A stretch of 13,891 nucleotides of DNA from contig JAEYVE010000218.1 in the NCBI GenBank assembly GCA_023432025.1, positions 1 to 13,891 of the forward strand, given 5' to 3'. This DNA comes from Pseudomonadota bacterium (lineage in GTDB: Bacteria; Myxococcota_A; Polyangia; Polyangiales; Polyangiaceae). The stretch's first letter is position 1. The number at the start of each line of letters is the position of its first letter. Made by a program: the position numbers and the translations under genes. Of the stretch, positions 1-7,668 are shown piece after piece. The notes below the pieces were generated by a model, which saw nothing but the letters and a program-made list of their open reading frames with translations, did no database searches and was not told the DNA's origin.

Positions 1-631
1 CGACGCCGGGCACCAGCCGCACTTTGTCGAGCGTGTCGTTCCAGTACTCGAAGCCGCCGGGCTTTTCCGATTCGACGCGAATGTGGGCGTTGTTGCCCAG
101 GATCTTGGTTTTCAGATCGGCGCCGAAGCCGCCCATGATGCTGACCACCGCGCACAGCGCGAAGGAGCTGACGGCGACGCCCGCGATGGACAAAAACGAA
201 ATGATGGTCAAAAAGCCGCTCTTTTTCGAGCGGACGTGCCGCGCCGCCATGAACGCGACGAAGCTCGAACCCTCGAAGAAGTTGAGCGCGCGCGGCACCG
301 CGAGCGACAGGGCGGCTACGCCCGTCACCGTCGCCGAGAGCGCGGCCCCCACGCGCACGATTTGGTGGCTCAAGATGAAGCGCCCACCGAGCGGATTCGG
401 CAGCGCGAACGACCAAGCGCCGAGCCCCAGCGTGAGCAGCGCGCCCACCACCGCCACGCCAATCAAGACGCCATGCGCCTTGCCGCGCAGCCAACGCCGC
501 AGCCCGAGCACGACGACCAGAGTCACGAGCAGGCCCAGCCCTACCGCCACGCCGATACGCGTTTTCGGCTCCCAGGCGAGCCATTGCTCGACGAGGGGGG
601 CATAAAAGGGCGCGTTGACGGAAAGTAGCAT
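1..631 (-). CDS. LolC/LolE (FtsX-like) ABC transporter permease, 5' part only
   Basis: The first 210 residues are present; the rest lies beyond base 1. In Gram-negative bacteria, LolC/E permeases work with the ATPase LolD to release lipoproteins from the inner membrane. Residues about 124-186 match the family start: FMAARHVRSKKSGF, then a membrane segment (LTIISFLSIAGVAVSSF), a short SIMGGFG stretch and the beginning of the periplasmic domain (LGNNAHIRVESE). Before this core is an unusual extension of about 120 residues with three probable membrane segments near residues 26-44, 54-77 and 92-112. The ATG at 631 lies 33 bases after the lysS stop, with no strong ribosome binding site visible, so translation may depend on lysS. 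The order prfB-lysS-lolC/E is, as I recall, common in deltaproteobacteria. Other FtsX-like permeases such as MacB are possible but fit less well. Confidence 0.85.
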   Translation of the reverse strand, partial: MLLSVNAPFYAPLVEQWLAWEPKTRIGVAVGLGLLVTLVVVLGLRRWLRGKAHGVLIGVAVVGALLTLGLGAWSFALPNPLGGRFILSHQIVRVGAALSATVTGVAALSLAVPRALNFFEGSSFVAFMAARHVRSKKSGFLTIISFLSIAGVAVSSFALCAVVSIMGGFGADLKTKILGNNAHIRVESEKPGGFEYWNDTLDKVRLVPGV

Positions 632-664
632 TGGATCTTTTTCGAGCGTCGGTGGGCCCGCTTT

Positions 665-2491
665 TCAGCGCGTTTCGGGGCGAAGCAATGGAAAGGCGAT
701 GACGTCTCGAATCGACGGCTGATTGGTGAGCATCATCATCAGGCGATCGACACCCATGCCAAAGCCGGCGGCCGGCGGCATGCCGTGCTCGAGGGCCCGG
801 ATGTAGTCCTCGTCGTAGTCCATCGTCTCGTCGGCGCCGCGCGCCTTGCGCTCGACCTGATCGCGAAAGCGCGCCGCTTGGTCGTCGGGATCGTTCAGCT
901 CGCTGAAGGCGTTGCCGACCTCGCGACCGTCGACGAAGAGCTCGAAGCGATCGACCAAGGCGGGGTTGTCGTCCTTGCGGCGCGCCAGCGGCGAAACCTC
1001 GGCGGGGTAGTCCACGATGAAGACGGGCAGGCTCTTCGAGCCGTCCGCGCTCCGGTAGTCCTCGGGCAAGAACGGCTCGACCAAGTACTCGTACGCCACG
1101 AACGTTCGTTCGCCGTCGTTGTGAGCGGCTCCGAGCGCGCGCCGCAGATTGCCCCAGTCGATGCGACCCGCGCGCGCCGAGCGGCTCGCCCATTCGCGCA
1201 CCAGTGCGTCGCCCGCCGCCTTGGCCTCCGGCGCGGTCTCTTCAGTCACGGCGAGCTCGCGGTAGCTCGCGGCCACTTCGGGAGGCAGAGCGGCGCGCGC
1301 GAGCGCCTGCAAAATACCGGCAGCCATGGGCAAACGAACGAAAGGTTCGGACAGCGTGAAAGCGCGCTCGCTCTTCCAGCGGGCGTACACGGCGCCGCGC
1401 GACCGCGCCGCCATCCCCTTTCCCAGCGTCGCGTCCACGGACCGGAAGAGCTGCTCGGTGAGCGTCATCAAGTCCTCGTACGTCGCGTAGGCCTGATACA
1501 GCTCGATCATCGTGAACTCGGGGTTGTGCCGAGTGCTGATGCCTTCGTTTCTGTAGCTACGCCCGATTTCGTAGACGCGCTCGAGGCCGCCGACGAGGAG
1601 GCGCTTCAAGTACAGCTCCGGCGCGATGCGCAAGAAGAGCTGCATATCGAGCGCGTTGTGGTGCGTGACGAACGGCCGCGCGGCGGCGCCGCCGATGAGC
1701 GGATGCAGCGAGGGCGTCTCCACCTCCACGTAGCCGCGCTCGTCCAAGAAGCGCCGGATGCCACCGAGCACGATGGCGCGCGCGGTGATGACGTCCGCCA
1801 CCTCGACGTTCGCCACCATGTCGATGTAGCGACGGCGGTAGCGCAAATCCACGTCCGTGAGGCCGTGCCACTTGTCCGGCAGGGCGCGCAAAGCCTTCGT
1901 CACGAGCCGCAGCGAAGTGAGCTCGAGGCTCAGCTCGCCGGTCTTGGTCACCATGGCTCGACCGCGCGCTTCCACGTGATCTGCCATGTCGATGGACTCG
2001 AGCGCGGAGAACGCCTCGCCGAGCACGTCCTTTTTGGCGAACAGCTGCAGCTCGCCGCTGCGGTCACGCAGACTGAGGAACGAGGCTTTGCCGAAGCCGC
2101 GGCGCGCCACCATCCGCCCGAGCACCGTGAACGACTTGCCCTCCGTGAGCGCCGCTACCCGCGCGGGGTCGTAGCGAAGCTCCTCTCTTGGCTCGAGGAG
2201 CGCATCCGCACACAGCGCGCGCATGTCCGCGACCAAAGAGCGCTCGCTCGCCGCCACGTCGTTCGCGAACGGGTTGCCGCCGCGCTCGCGCAACTTGGCG
2301 GCCTTTTCACGGCGCGCCGCGATGAGCGCCTCCTCGCCCACCACGTCCGTTTCCGTGCCCGCGTGTGCTTCCGAGGCGCCTGCGCCAGAGGTGGAGGCGG
2401 ACTTTTCGCCGGTCATCTGGCTGGCTCTAGGGTGGCCCTGGGTCGTGTGGGAGGCGTTCTTGGCGTCGCTGTGACTGGGAGGCTGGCTCAC
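665..2491 (-). CDS. lysS: Lysyl-tRNA synthetase, class II
   Basis: This enzyme charges tRNA-Lys with lysine in the cytoplasm. The 608 residues hold an N-terminal OB-fold anticodon-binding domain (about 118-200, FTVLGRMVARRGFGKASFLSL). The class II catalytic core follows: motif 1 near 246-260 (RRFLDERGYVEVETP), motif 2 near 311-326 (RSYRNEGISTRHNPEF) and motif 3 near 576-588 (GFGMGVDRLMMML). The block FIVDYPAEVSPLARR and the stretch ELNDPDDQAARF are typical of LysRS. The start is GTG at 2491, supported by GGAG six bases upstream. It is longer than the usual 500 or so residues because of a Ser/Thr/Ala-rich N-terminal extension (about 1-50) and some 40 extra residues between about 395 and 490. 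It lies 64 bases after prfB and is probably cotranscribed with it. Confidence 0.97.
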   Translation of the reverse strand: MSQPPSHSDAKNASHTTQGHPRASQMTGEKSASTSGAGASEAHAGTETDVVGEEALIAARREKAAKLRERGGNPFANDVAASERSLVADMRALCADALLEPREELRYDPARVAALTEGKSFTVLGRMVARRGFGKASFLSLRDRSGELQLFAKKDVLGEAFSALESIDMADHVEARGRAMVTKTGELSLELTSLRLVTKALRALPDKWHGLTDVDLRYRRRYIDMVANVEVADVITARAIVLGGIRRFLDERGYVEVETPSLHPLIGGAAARPFVTHHNALDMQLFLRIAPELYLKRLLVGGLERVYEIGRSYRNEGISTRHNPEFTMIELYQAYATYEDLMTLTEQLFRSVDATLGKGMAARSRGAVYARWKSERAFTLSEPFVRLPMAAGILQALARAALPPEVAASYRELAVTEETAPEAKAAGDALVREWASRSARAGRIDWGNLRRALGAAHNDGERTFVAYEYLVEPFLPEDYRSADGSKSLPVFIVDYPAEVSPLARRKDDNPALVDRFELFVDGREVGNAFSELNDPDDQAARFRDQVERKARGADETMDYDEDYIRALEHGMPPAAGFGMGVDRLMMMLTNQPSIRDVIAFPLLRPETR

Positions 2492-2497
2492 GATTGA

Positions 2498-2501
2498 CTC
2501 C
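2498..2501 (-). promoter_or_regulatory. Ribosome binding site of lysS
   Basis: GGAG sits on the minus strand with a six-base gap to the GTG at 2491. It decides the start in favour of this GTG rather than the in-frame ATG 25 codons further in (the Met of MTGEK). Confidence 0.6.
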
Positions 2502-2502
2502 G

Positions 2503-2518
2503 CCGGGCCTGCGCCCGG
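2503..2518 (-). other. Short GC hairpin between prfB and lysS
   Basis: A perfect 6-bp inverted repeat (CCGGGC/GCCCGG) with a four-base loop lies next to the lysS ribosome binding site. No T-run follows, so it does not look like a terminator. It could affect lysS translation or mRNA stability, but GC-rich DNA produces such hairpins by chance. Confidence 0.3.
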
Positions 2519-2555
2519 GTTGGATGCGACAAACTCACGCTGAGGTGGGTTTCGT

Positions 2556-3690
2556 TCAACTGGTGATGGCTCCGGGCGGAGCCTTCTTGTCCTGATCCGC
2601 GCTCATCAAGAGGTAGGCCTCGATGAACGAGTCCAAGTCCCCGTCCAGCACGTTCTGCGTATCGCTGCGCTCGGCCTCCGTGCGCAAGTCCTTCACCAGC
2701 TGGTAGGGCTGCAGCACGTAGGAGCGGATCTGGCTGCCCCAGGCAATTTGCCCTTTTTCCGCCTCGTACGCGGCTTGGGCCTGCTCGCGCTTTTGGAGCT
2801 CCATTTCGTAGAGCTTGGCCTTGAGCATTTTGAGAGCCATCGCGCGATTTTGGTGCTGGCTGCGCTCGGCGCGACACACGATGTTGAGGCCGGTCGGGAT
2901 GTGCCGCAGGCGCACCGCGGTTTCGACCTTGTTCACGTTCTGCCCGCCCTTACCGCCAGCGCGCATCGTGGTGATTTCGATGTCGTTGTCGTTCACCTCG
3001 ATGTCGATTTCGTTTTCGATGTCGGGTGTCACCTCGATGGCGGCGAAGCTCGTGTGCCGACGCGCGCTCGAGTCGAACGGGCTGATGCGGACGAGGCGGT
3101 GGACGCCCATTTCGGCGCGCAGGTAGCCGTACGCGTTGGGGCCGCTGACGATGAACGAGGCGCCGTCGATGCCCGCGTCGTCGGAGGCCTGGTAGTCGAG
3201 GAGCTCGGTTTTGTAACCGCGTCGCTCGGCGTAGCGCATGTACATGCGCAGCAGCATGCCGGCCCAGTCCTTGGCTTCCGTGCCGCCCGTGCCGGGGTGG
3301 ATGCTGACGATGGCGTTGGCGTGGTCCGCCGGGCCGGAGAGCATGCGCTTCAGCTCCGTTTGACGCACGCGCGCCTCGATGCCGGGAACGAGCTTGTCTA
3401 CGTCGGACAAAGCCGACTCGTCTCCTTCGGCGGCGCCGAGCTCGAGGTATTCGATGGCGTCCGCGACGTCCCGCGTGAGCCCCTCGATGAGGTCCACTTT
3501 TTCTTGCGCAGCGGCGCGCTGACGCATCAGCGCCTGGGCCTTGTCCTGGTTGTCCCAGAACTTGGGTTCGGTGGAGAGCTGATCCAGCTCTTCGACTTCT
3601 CGCTTCAGCTCCGCGACGTCAAAGAGACCCCCTTAGCGCATCAACGCGCCTTTTGAGGTCATTCAGCGTGCTTCGAGTCTCTGACAACAT
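2556..3690 (-). CDS. prfB: Peptide chain release factor 2, with programmed +1 frameshift
   Basis: RF2 ends translation at UGA and UAA. The product is built from two frames. The ATG at 3690 begins MLSETRSTLNDLKRRVDALR, followed by GSL, up to CTT at 3624-3622. An in-frame TGA (3621-3619) follows, and a +1 shift continues with DVAELKREVEELDQ to the stop at 2558-2556, giving 377 residues if shifted. The body has the stop-recognition SPF motif (RISPFDSSARRHTSF) and the catalytic GGQ loop (RAGGKGGQNVNKVETAVRLRH). The start agrees with B. subtilis RF2 (MELSEIRAEL...RGSLD, from memory). An ATG four codons upstream (3702) directly follows an in-frame TAA, so the start cannot lie further out. The first 32 bases overlap the end of the upstream gene, which suggests translational coupling. 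An ORF call on the body frame alone begins at 3527 and loses 54 residues. Confidence 0.96.
3619..3635 (-). promoter_or_regulatory. prfB +1 programmed frameshift site (RF2 autoregulation)
   Basis: Read on the minus strand: AAGGGGG, then TCT, CTT, TGA and C. The parts are a Shine-Dalgarno-like AGGGGG placed three bases before the slippery CTT, an in-frame UGA at codon 24, and a C after the stop that makes UGA a poor terminator. This is the classic RF2 site: low RF2 slows reading of UGA, the ribosome slips +1 and full-length RF2 is made. All elements and spacings are visible in the sequence; the mechanism is established in E. coli. Confidence 0.95.
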
Positions 3691-4870
3691 TGCGCGGCAC
3701 ATTTACTCCCGGCGCCGGAGCTTCGCCAGGGTTCGTCCTCACAGCCGGATCTCGCGGCGAAAGCGGCCCCCCAGGCTCCTCCCCGCGTGGTGAGGGCTGC
3801 GCGCTGGGCACGCTCTGACGCGGCCCTGGCGCAGACGGCGGCGCACCGGGCCCCGGCGCGGACGCGACGGGACGGACGGAAGAGCTCGCGCCGTCGGCCT
3901 GGAGCACGTGCGCCACCATCCAAGGAGCACCGCGCACGCGCTTCGACGTGAACCAACCATCGGTCAGCACCGACAGCTCCATTTCCGCTTCCGCGGCGTC
4001 GAGCATCGCGTCTGCTAGCTCCTCGGGCTCTGCGCTTCGCGACGTGAGGCGCGTTTGCGCCCGCTGCCAGCGCATCAACGCGCCGAGCGTCGCCCGAGCG
4101 ACGTCGCGACGGTCCTTCACGAGCGAGCTCCGCAAGCGCTCGATGGAAGGCTCTCGCCCGGAAAACACCAACTCGGACAGACGCCACGTCAAGCGAGCCT
4201 CCAGATCCAAGTCTGCGCTGCCCGTGAAGCGCGTATCCCCCGCGGCTTCTCCGTCGTAGTCCACGCGCGCCGACTCGTCGAACCCACGCGCTGCGCGCAG
4301 ACGGAGCTCGGGCAGCGCCGCCGACCACCGTGCACGACTCTCCGCTTCGTCGAGGCGAAGCGTGGCTTGGCTCAGGCCCGCCGCGCGCCACGCAGCCGCC
4401 ACCGCATCGCGCGCCAGACGTGGCGACACCACGTAGACTCTGCCTTCCGGCGGCGGTCCTTCCTCGGCGACGTCCAGCTCCTTGGCGCGCGAAGGCGCGA
4501 CGAGATCACGCGCCATCTCGCGACGATAATCCCCGCCGTCAGCCTGGGGCGACGTCGAAATCTGCTCGGAGTTGCGCCCCCAAGCGTCCGAGGAAGGAGC
4601 GTTCCGCGCGGAAGCGTCCCGCGCGCCGACGCAGCCACCCCAAGGTGAGGTGAACGCCAGCGCGCCGTAGTACTCACGGCGACCGTCGTCTCGCTCACGG
4701 CGCCCGGCGTCGAGGGTGAGCAAGCAGTCTCCGCTCACGAGCGCATCGTCACCCCACGACGGCTCGTCCTCGGTCCACGCCTCCGGCAGGGACTGAGCAG
4801 AACCACGAGACGCTAGGAGCAGCACGCTCGCACAAAGAAGACCGCCGAGGAACGGAGCGTAAACGCGCAT
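3659..4870 (-). CDS. Secreted protein of unknown function
   Basis: I do not recognise a named family. The start chosen is the ATG at 4870, because it puts a good signal peptide at the N-terminus (MRVYAPFLGGLLCASVLLLA, then SRGSA|QS), giving 403 residues. A GTG at 4921 would add 17 residues before the signal and is less likely. The mature protein has two cysteines near 43 and 80, then a charged, probably helical region (about 150-320) rich in Arg, Ala, Leu and Glu. This includes DLDLEARLTWRLSELVFSGRE and ends in SVLTDGWF. The style faintly recalls TolC-like outer-membrane helices but is too short and lacks the repeats. The last 75 or so residues are Pro/Ser/Gly-rich and probably disordered. 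It precedes and overlaps prfB by 32 bases, so it may be in the same operon without sharing a function. Confidence 0.75.
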   Translation of the reverse strand: MRVYAPFLGGLLCASVLLLASRGSAQSLPEAWTEDEPSWGDDALVSGDCLLTLDAGRRERDDGRREYYGALAFTSPWGGCVGARDASARNAPSSDAWGRNSEQISTSPQADGGDYRREMARDLVAPSRAKELDVAEEGPPPEGRVYVVSPRLARDAVAAAWRAAGLSQATLRLDEAESRARWSAALPELRLRAARGFDESARVDYDGEAAGDTRFTGSADLDLEARLTWRLSELVFSGREPSIERLRSSLVKDRRDVARATLGALMRWQRAQTRLTSRSAEPEELADAMLDAAEAEMELSVLTDGWFTSKRVRGAPWMVAHVLQADGASSSVRPVASAPGPGAPPSAPGPRQSVPSAQPSPRGEEPGGPLSPRDPAVRTNPGEAPAPGVNVPRNVVRDSKHAE

Positions 4871-4877
4871 GCCCGGA

Positions 4878-4896
4878 CATCGGACGGAGCCCGATG
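4878..4896 (-). other. Hairpin just upstream of the secreted-protein gene
   Basis: CATCGG and CCGATG form a perfect 6-bp stem with a seven-base loop, eight bases before the ATG at 4870. If transcribed it would sit over the ribosome binding region. No strong Shine-Dalgarno is visible there. The significance is uncertain. Confidence 0.3.
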
Positions 4897-4972
4897 CACG
4901 TTGCGTGGCCAATCGTGGCACGCCCGAGAGGGGGCTCCGGTAGAGCGCCCACCCCGACCGCGTTGGCGGAGC

Positions 4973-6541
4973 TCAGAGACCGTCGAGGCGCACGCGAGCA
5001 CGCGCCAGCGCCGCGTCGAAGTTCTTCGGAACGAGCGGCGGCCGGTACCCGCCCACCAGATCCGAAGCGACGGCGAGCGGAACGAAACCTTCCGGGGAAC
5101 GCCAACCCACGGCTGCGCGAACGACGTCCGTGCTCTCGAACTCCGAGAAGCGCAGCAGCCCCGTTTCACCGTGCAGAGCCACGACGCGCTCGAAGCGTTC
5201 GCTGCCCTCCCAGGACGGGCGAAGCGCGACCAGGCGCAGGACGGGCTCTCCCTCCGGCATACGACGCCGAACGCGATCGAGGCTGGCTCGTGACAACTCC
5301 CAGTAGACGCCCACGCCCGCGTCGCTGCTTTCGACGAAGAGCACGTCTTCGGGAGGCCCCTCCAACGGAAAGCTGCTCGCCTGCTCGGGAGGCTCGCTCG
5401 GTGAAGTCGGTGAGCTCGGAGCTCCGGGCGCCGCGCTCTCGAGCTCCTCCCGACTCGGAGAGGCCGCTTCGGAGACTTCTTCTACCCGAGGCAGCTCGGC
5501 GACGTCCTCGTCCAAAGGCACCTGCGCAGCGATCGCTTCCACCGCGACGAGCGCAGCGGCTTCTTGCTCCTCCGGGCTCTCGGAGGGCTCCTCTGCGATC
5601 GGCTCGGGAGCTTCCTCCGCGGTTGGCTCTCGAAGCTCTCCCTCGACGGGCTCAGGAGCTCGCTCTGCAGTTGGCTCGTGCAGCACCTCGGAGACCGGCG
5701 GATCGAGCGGGGTATGAACCGCTTCTGGAGCGGCGTCATGCGACGCCGGGGGCTCGTTGTGGGACGGCTCGTCCTTCGGCTCCTCCAACGACGAACCGGT
5801 GTTTTCCGGCTCTGCGTCTTCTTTCGCCGGAGGCTCCTCTTCCGAAGGCGCCTGCTCAGGGGCGAAGCCCGCAGGAGCGTCTCGCGTCGGAGCAACCTCG
5901 CGCGCCGCCGGGATAGCGGCGGCGGGCAGAACCTCACTGGGCACCTCAACGGACGAGGCAAGGTCGTCCTCGGCTGGAGGGACCGCTTCGGGCTCGACGC
6001 GGACCGGTGCAGACGCGACCAAAGGAGGCTTTCCCGTACGGATTTCCTCGCCCGTGGTTTCCACCAGCTCGGCCGCTACGGGCGGAGCTTCGCCCTCGAC
6101 GGCCACGCGCCCCGCGAGCTCGTCCGCCAAACGCTGACGGAGCTCCCGCGCGTGCTCGTGATCCGGCTCCGCAGCGAGCACGTCGTCCAGCATGCGTACG
6201 GCGCGCCGCCGGTGCCCTTGAGCTGCGTAAATTTCGGCGAGGGTCACCGTCGCCACGGGGGGTTGGGTTTTGACGCGCACGTCGAAGCCGGCTTCTCCGC
6301 GAATGACGGCAGCCGCGTCCGGCATGTGAAGGCCGGCCTCGACCACGTTGGCGAGCATGGAGCGCGCCACCCCGAATAGCCCCCGGGCTTCCTCCTCGTG
6401 GCCTCGCGGCGCGCTGAGCCGCAAGATTTCGTCGCGGAGCTCGGCTCGCGTCATGCGCTCGGGGCGCTCGACGCCGAGCTCCCGAGCACGCTCGATGAGC
6501 TCCGAGCGTGAAAGTGCATCGAGTGCGGCAGCGTTCGACAT
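4973..6541 (-). CDS. Rho-N/SAP-like, TPR-like and DUF4912 domain protein
   Basis: A 522-residue protein in three parts. Residues about 7-42 (ALSRSELIERARELGVERPERMTRAELRDEIL) look like a Rho N-terminal/SAP-type helix-turn-helix. Residues about 96-136 (LAEIYAAQGHRRRAVRMLDDVLAAEPDH) form a TPR-like helical pair. Then about 245 residues of Glu/Pro/Ala-rich, acidic, low-complexity linker lead to a C-terminal domain (about 398-522) with VGVYWELSRASLDRVRRR, which resembles DUF4912. Proteins pairing Rho-N with DUF4912 are known, but I know of no established function; nucleic-acid binding is an inference from the N-terminus. The start is the ATG at 6541, because an upstream in-frame start at 6583 would translate a 20-bp palindrome and adds no domain sequence. 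It lies 131 bases after ribF and 102 before the next gene. Confidence 0.8.
   Translation of the reverse strand: MSNAAALDALSRSELIERARELGVERPERMTRAELRDEILRLSAPRGHEEEARGLFGVARSMLANVVEAGLHMPDAAAVIRGEAGFDVRVKTQPPVATVTLAEIYAAQGHRRRAVRMLDDVLAAEPDHEHARELRQRLADELAGRVAVEGEAPPVAAELVETTGEEIRTGKPPLVASAPVRVEPEAVPPAEDDLASSVEVPSEVLPAAAIPAAREVAPTRDAPAGFAPEQAPSEEEPPAKEDAEPENTGSSLEEPKDEPSHNEPPASHDAAPEAVHTPLDPPVSEVLHEPTAERAPEPVEGELREPTAEEAPEPIAEEPSESPEEQEAAALVAVEAIAAQVPLDEDVAELPRVEEVSEAASPSREELESAAPGAPSSPTSPSEPPEQASSFPLEGPPEDVLFVESSDAGVGVYWELSRASLDRVRRRMPEGEPVLRLVALRPSWEGSERFERVVALHGETGLLRFSEFESTDVVRAAVGWRSPEGFVPLAVASDLVGGYRPPLVPKNFDAALARARVRLDGL
5588..5683 (-). repeat. Tandem 48-bp coding repeat (two 16-residue units)
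   Basis: Two adjacent units, LHEPTAERAPEPVEGE and LREPTAEEAPEPIAEE, lie in the acidic linker of the DUF4912 protein, and the similarity is also visible in the DNA. Such units usually change copy number by slippage or recombination, so linker length may differ between strains. Confidence 0.6.
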
Positions 6542-6561
6542 TTCTTCGTTCGTGCGCGGCC

Positions 6562-6581
6562 GCTGGCCGCGCGCGGCCAGC
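6562..6581. other. 20-bp perfect palindrome
   Basis: GCTGGCCGCGCGCGGCCAGC equals its own reverse complement and directly abuts another palindrome (GCGGCCGC, 6556-6563). It lies 21 bases before the DUF4912 gene and about 90 bases after the end of ribF, both read on the minus strand. It could be an operator, or a hairpin ending ribF transcription, although no T-run follows. Chance in GC-rich DNA is possible but less likely at this length. Confidence 0.45.
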
Positions 6582-6672
6582 ATCTTCGGGGGACGGCCTC
6601 CGCGCGGTCAAGGCGCTCAGACACCCGCCCCCCGGAGACCCAGCTTTCGAGCGAGCCCGAAGCGTCGAGCGC

Positions 6673-7668
6673 CTAGGCCCAGGCGCCTCCGGCCGCGGGG
6701 TCCTCCACCCAGGTCGACAACAGAGCGCGCGCCGCTCGCGCATCCACGGCGATTTGAGCGCGCAGCGCCTCGATGCCGTCGAAGCGCCGTTCGTCGCGCA
6801 AACGGCCGGCCAGATGCAGCCGCAACCGACGCCCGTAAAGGTCGCCCGAAAAATCGAACAGGTGCGCTTCCACGCTGCGGCCGGCGGAAAACGTGGGGCG
6901 AACCCCGAGATTCATGACGCCGCGCGCGACCGCGCGATAGCGCCCCGGCGTTTCCTCCACGTCCACGAGCACGGCGTACACGCCATCGGGCGGCAACGCC
7001 TCCGCCACGTCGCCGACGTTGGCCGTGGGAAAGCCGAGCGTGCGTCCGCGCTTTTGTCCTTCGACGACCGTGCCCGAGAGTGAGTGAGGGCGGCCGAGCA
7101 CCGCCATCACGTCGGCCAAGTCGCCGCGGCTCAGCGCTTCTCTGGCGCGCGTGGAGGAAAAGGTTCCGACGGCGTCTCCACACATGCTCTCGGCTCGAGC
7201 TTCGAACCCGAGCTCCCCGCCCAAACGGCAGAGCTCCTCGAGATCCCCCGAGCGGTCGCGGCCGAAGCGGAAGTTCTTACCGACGATGACGAGACGAGCG
7301 CCGAGGTGTTCGGCCAACAAACGTTCGGCGAACTCCGCGGGGCCGAGCGCGGCGAGCTCTCGATCGAATGGCTCCACCACGACCCGAACCGCATCGTCGA
7401 GCCGAGTGATGAGCTCCACCTTGCGATCCAGCGTGGTCAGCTGCTTGAGCGCGCCACGACCGAGCACCTCGGAGGGGTGAGGATGGAAGGTGAGCACCAG
7501 AGGAGCCAGCTCGCGCCGCCGCGCCTCTGCGAAGACGCTTTCGAGAACCGCTTGGTGACCGAGGTGCACCCCGTCGAAATTGCCGATCGCCACGAGGCTT
7601 CCCGTCTTCGGGACCTCGAGCTGGGCAGCGCCATCCACTCGACGCGGGTGAGCGGAGAGCACCGTCAC
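6673..7668 (-). CDS. ribF: Bifunctional riboflavin kinase/FMN adenylyltransferase (FAD synthetase)
   Basis: RibF phosphorylates riboflavin to FMN and adenylates FMN to FAD in the cytoplasm. The 331-residue form matches the usual length of about 310. The N-terminal adenylyltransferase domain has GNFDGVHLGH (29-38), TFHPHPSEVL and FSSTRAREAL. The C-terminal flavokinase domain has GRTLGFPTANV (PTAN at 214-217), MNLGVRPTF (252-260) and the acidic residue in SVEAHLFDF. The start is set at GTG 7668; a second GTG at 7662 is nearly as good, and both have weak ribosome binding sites. The same frame stays open to 8223, but that part lies antisense to holA and has no RibF character. It is divergent from holA and heads the leftward gene group. 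Confidence 0.94.
   Translation of the reverse strand: MTVLSAHPRRVDGAAQLEVPKTGSLVAIGNFDGVHLGHQAVLESVFAEARRRELAPLVLTFHPHPSEVLGRGALKQLTTLDRKVELITRLDDAVRVVVEPFDRELAALGPAEFAERLLAEHLGARLVIVGKNFRFGRDRSGDLEELCRLGGELGFEARAESMCGDAVGTFSSTRAREALSRGDLADVMAVLGRPHSLSGTVVEGQKRGRTLGFPTANVGDVAEALPPDGVYAVLVDVEETPGRYRAVARGVMNLGVRPTFSAGRSVEAHLFDFSGDLYGRRLRLHLAGRLRDERRFDGIEALRAQIAVDARAARALLSTWVEDPAAGGAWA

Noticed and set aside
83..628. Plus-strand ORFs at the left edge
   Set aside because: The minus strand encodes recognisable LolC/E sequence; these ORFs are low-complexity shadows.
785..2497. 570-residue plus-strand ORF across lysS
   Set aside because: It is antisense to a clear LysRS, rich in Arg/Ala/His/Val with no domain, and is explained by high third-position GC.
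3619..3621. TGA in prfB as a sequencing error or pseudogene
   Set aside because: The Shine-Dalgarno-like AGGGGG, spacing, CTT and the C after TGA all match the known programmed site.
2748..3656. 302-residue plus-strand ORF across prfB
   Set aside because: Antisense to RF2 with no recognisable motif.
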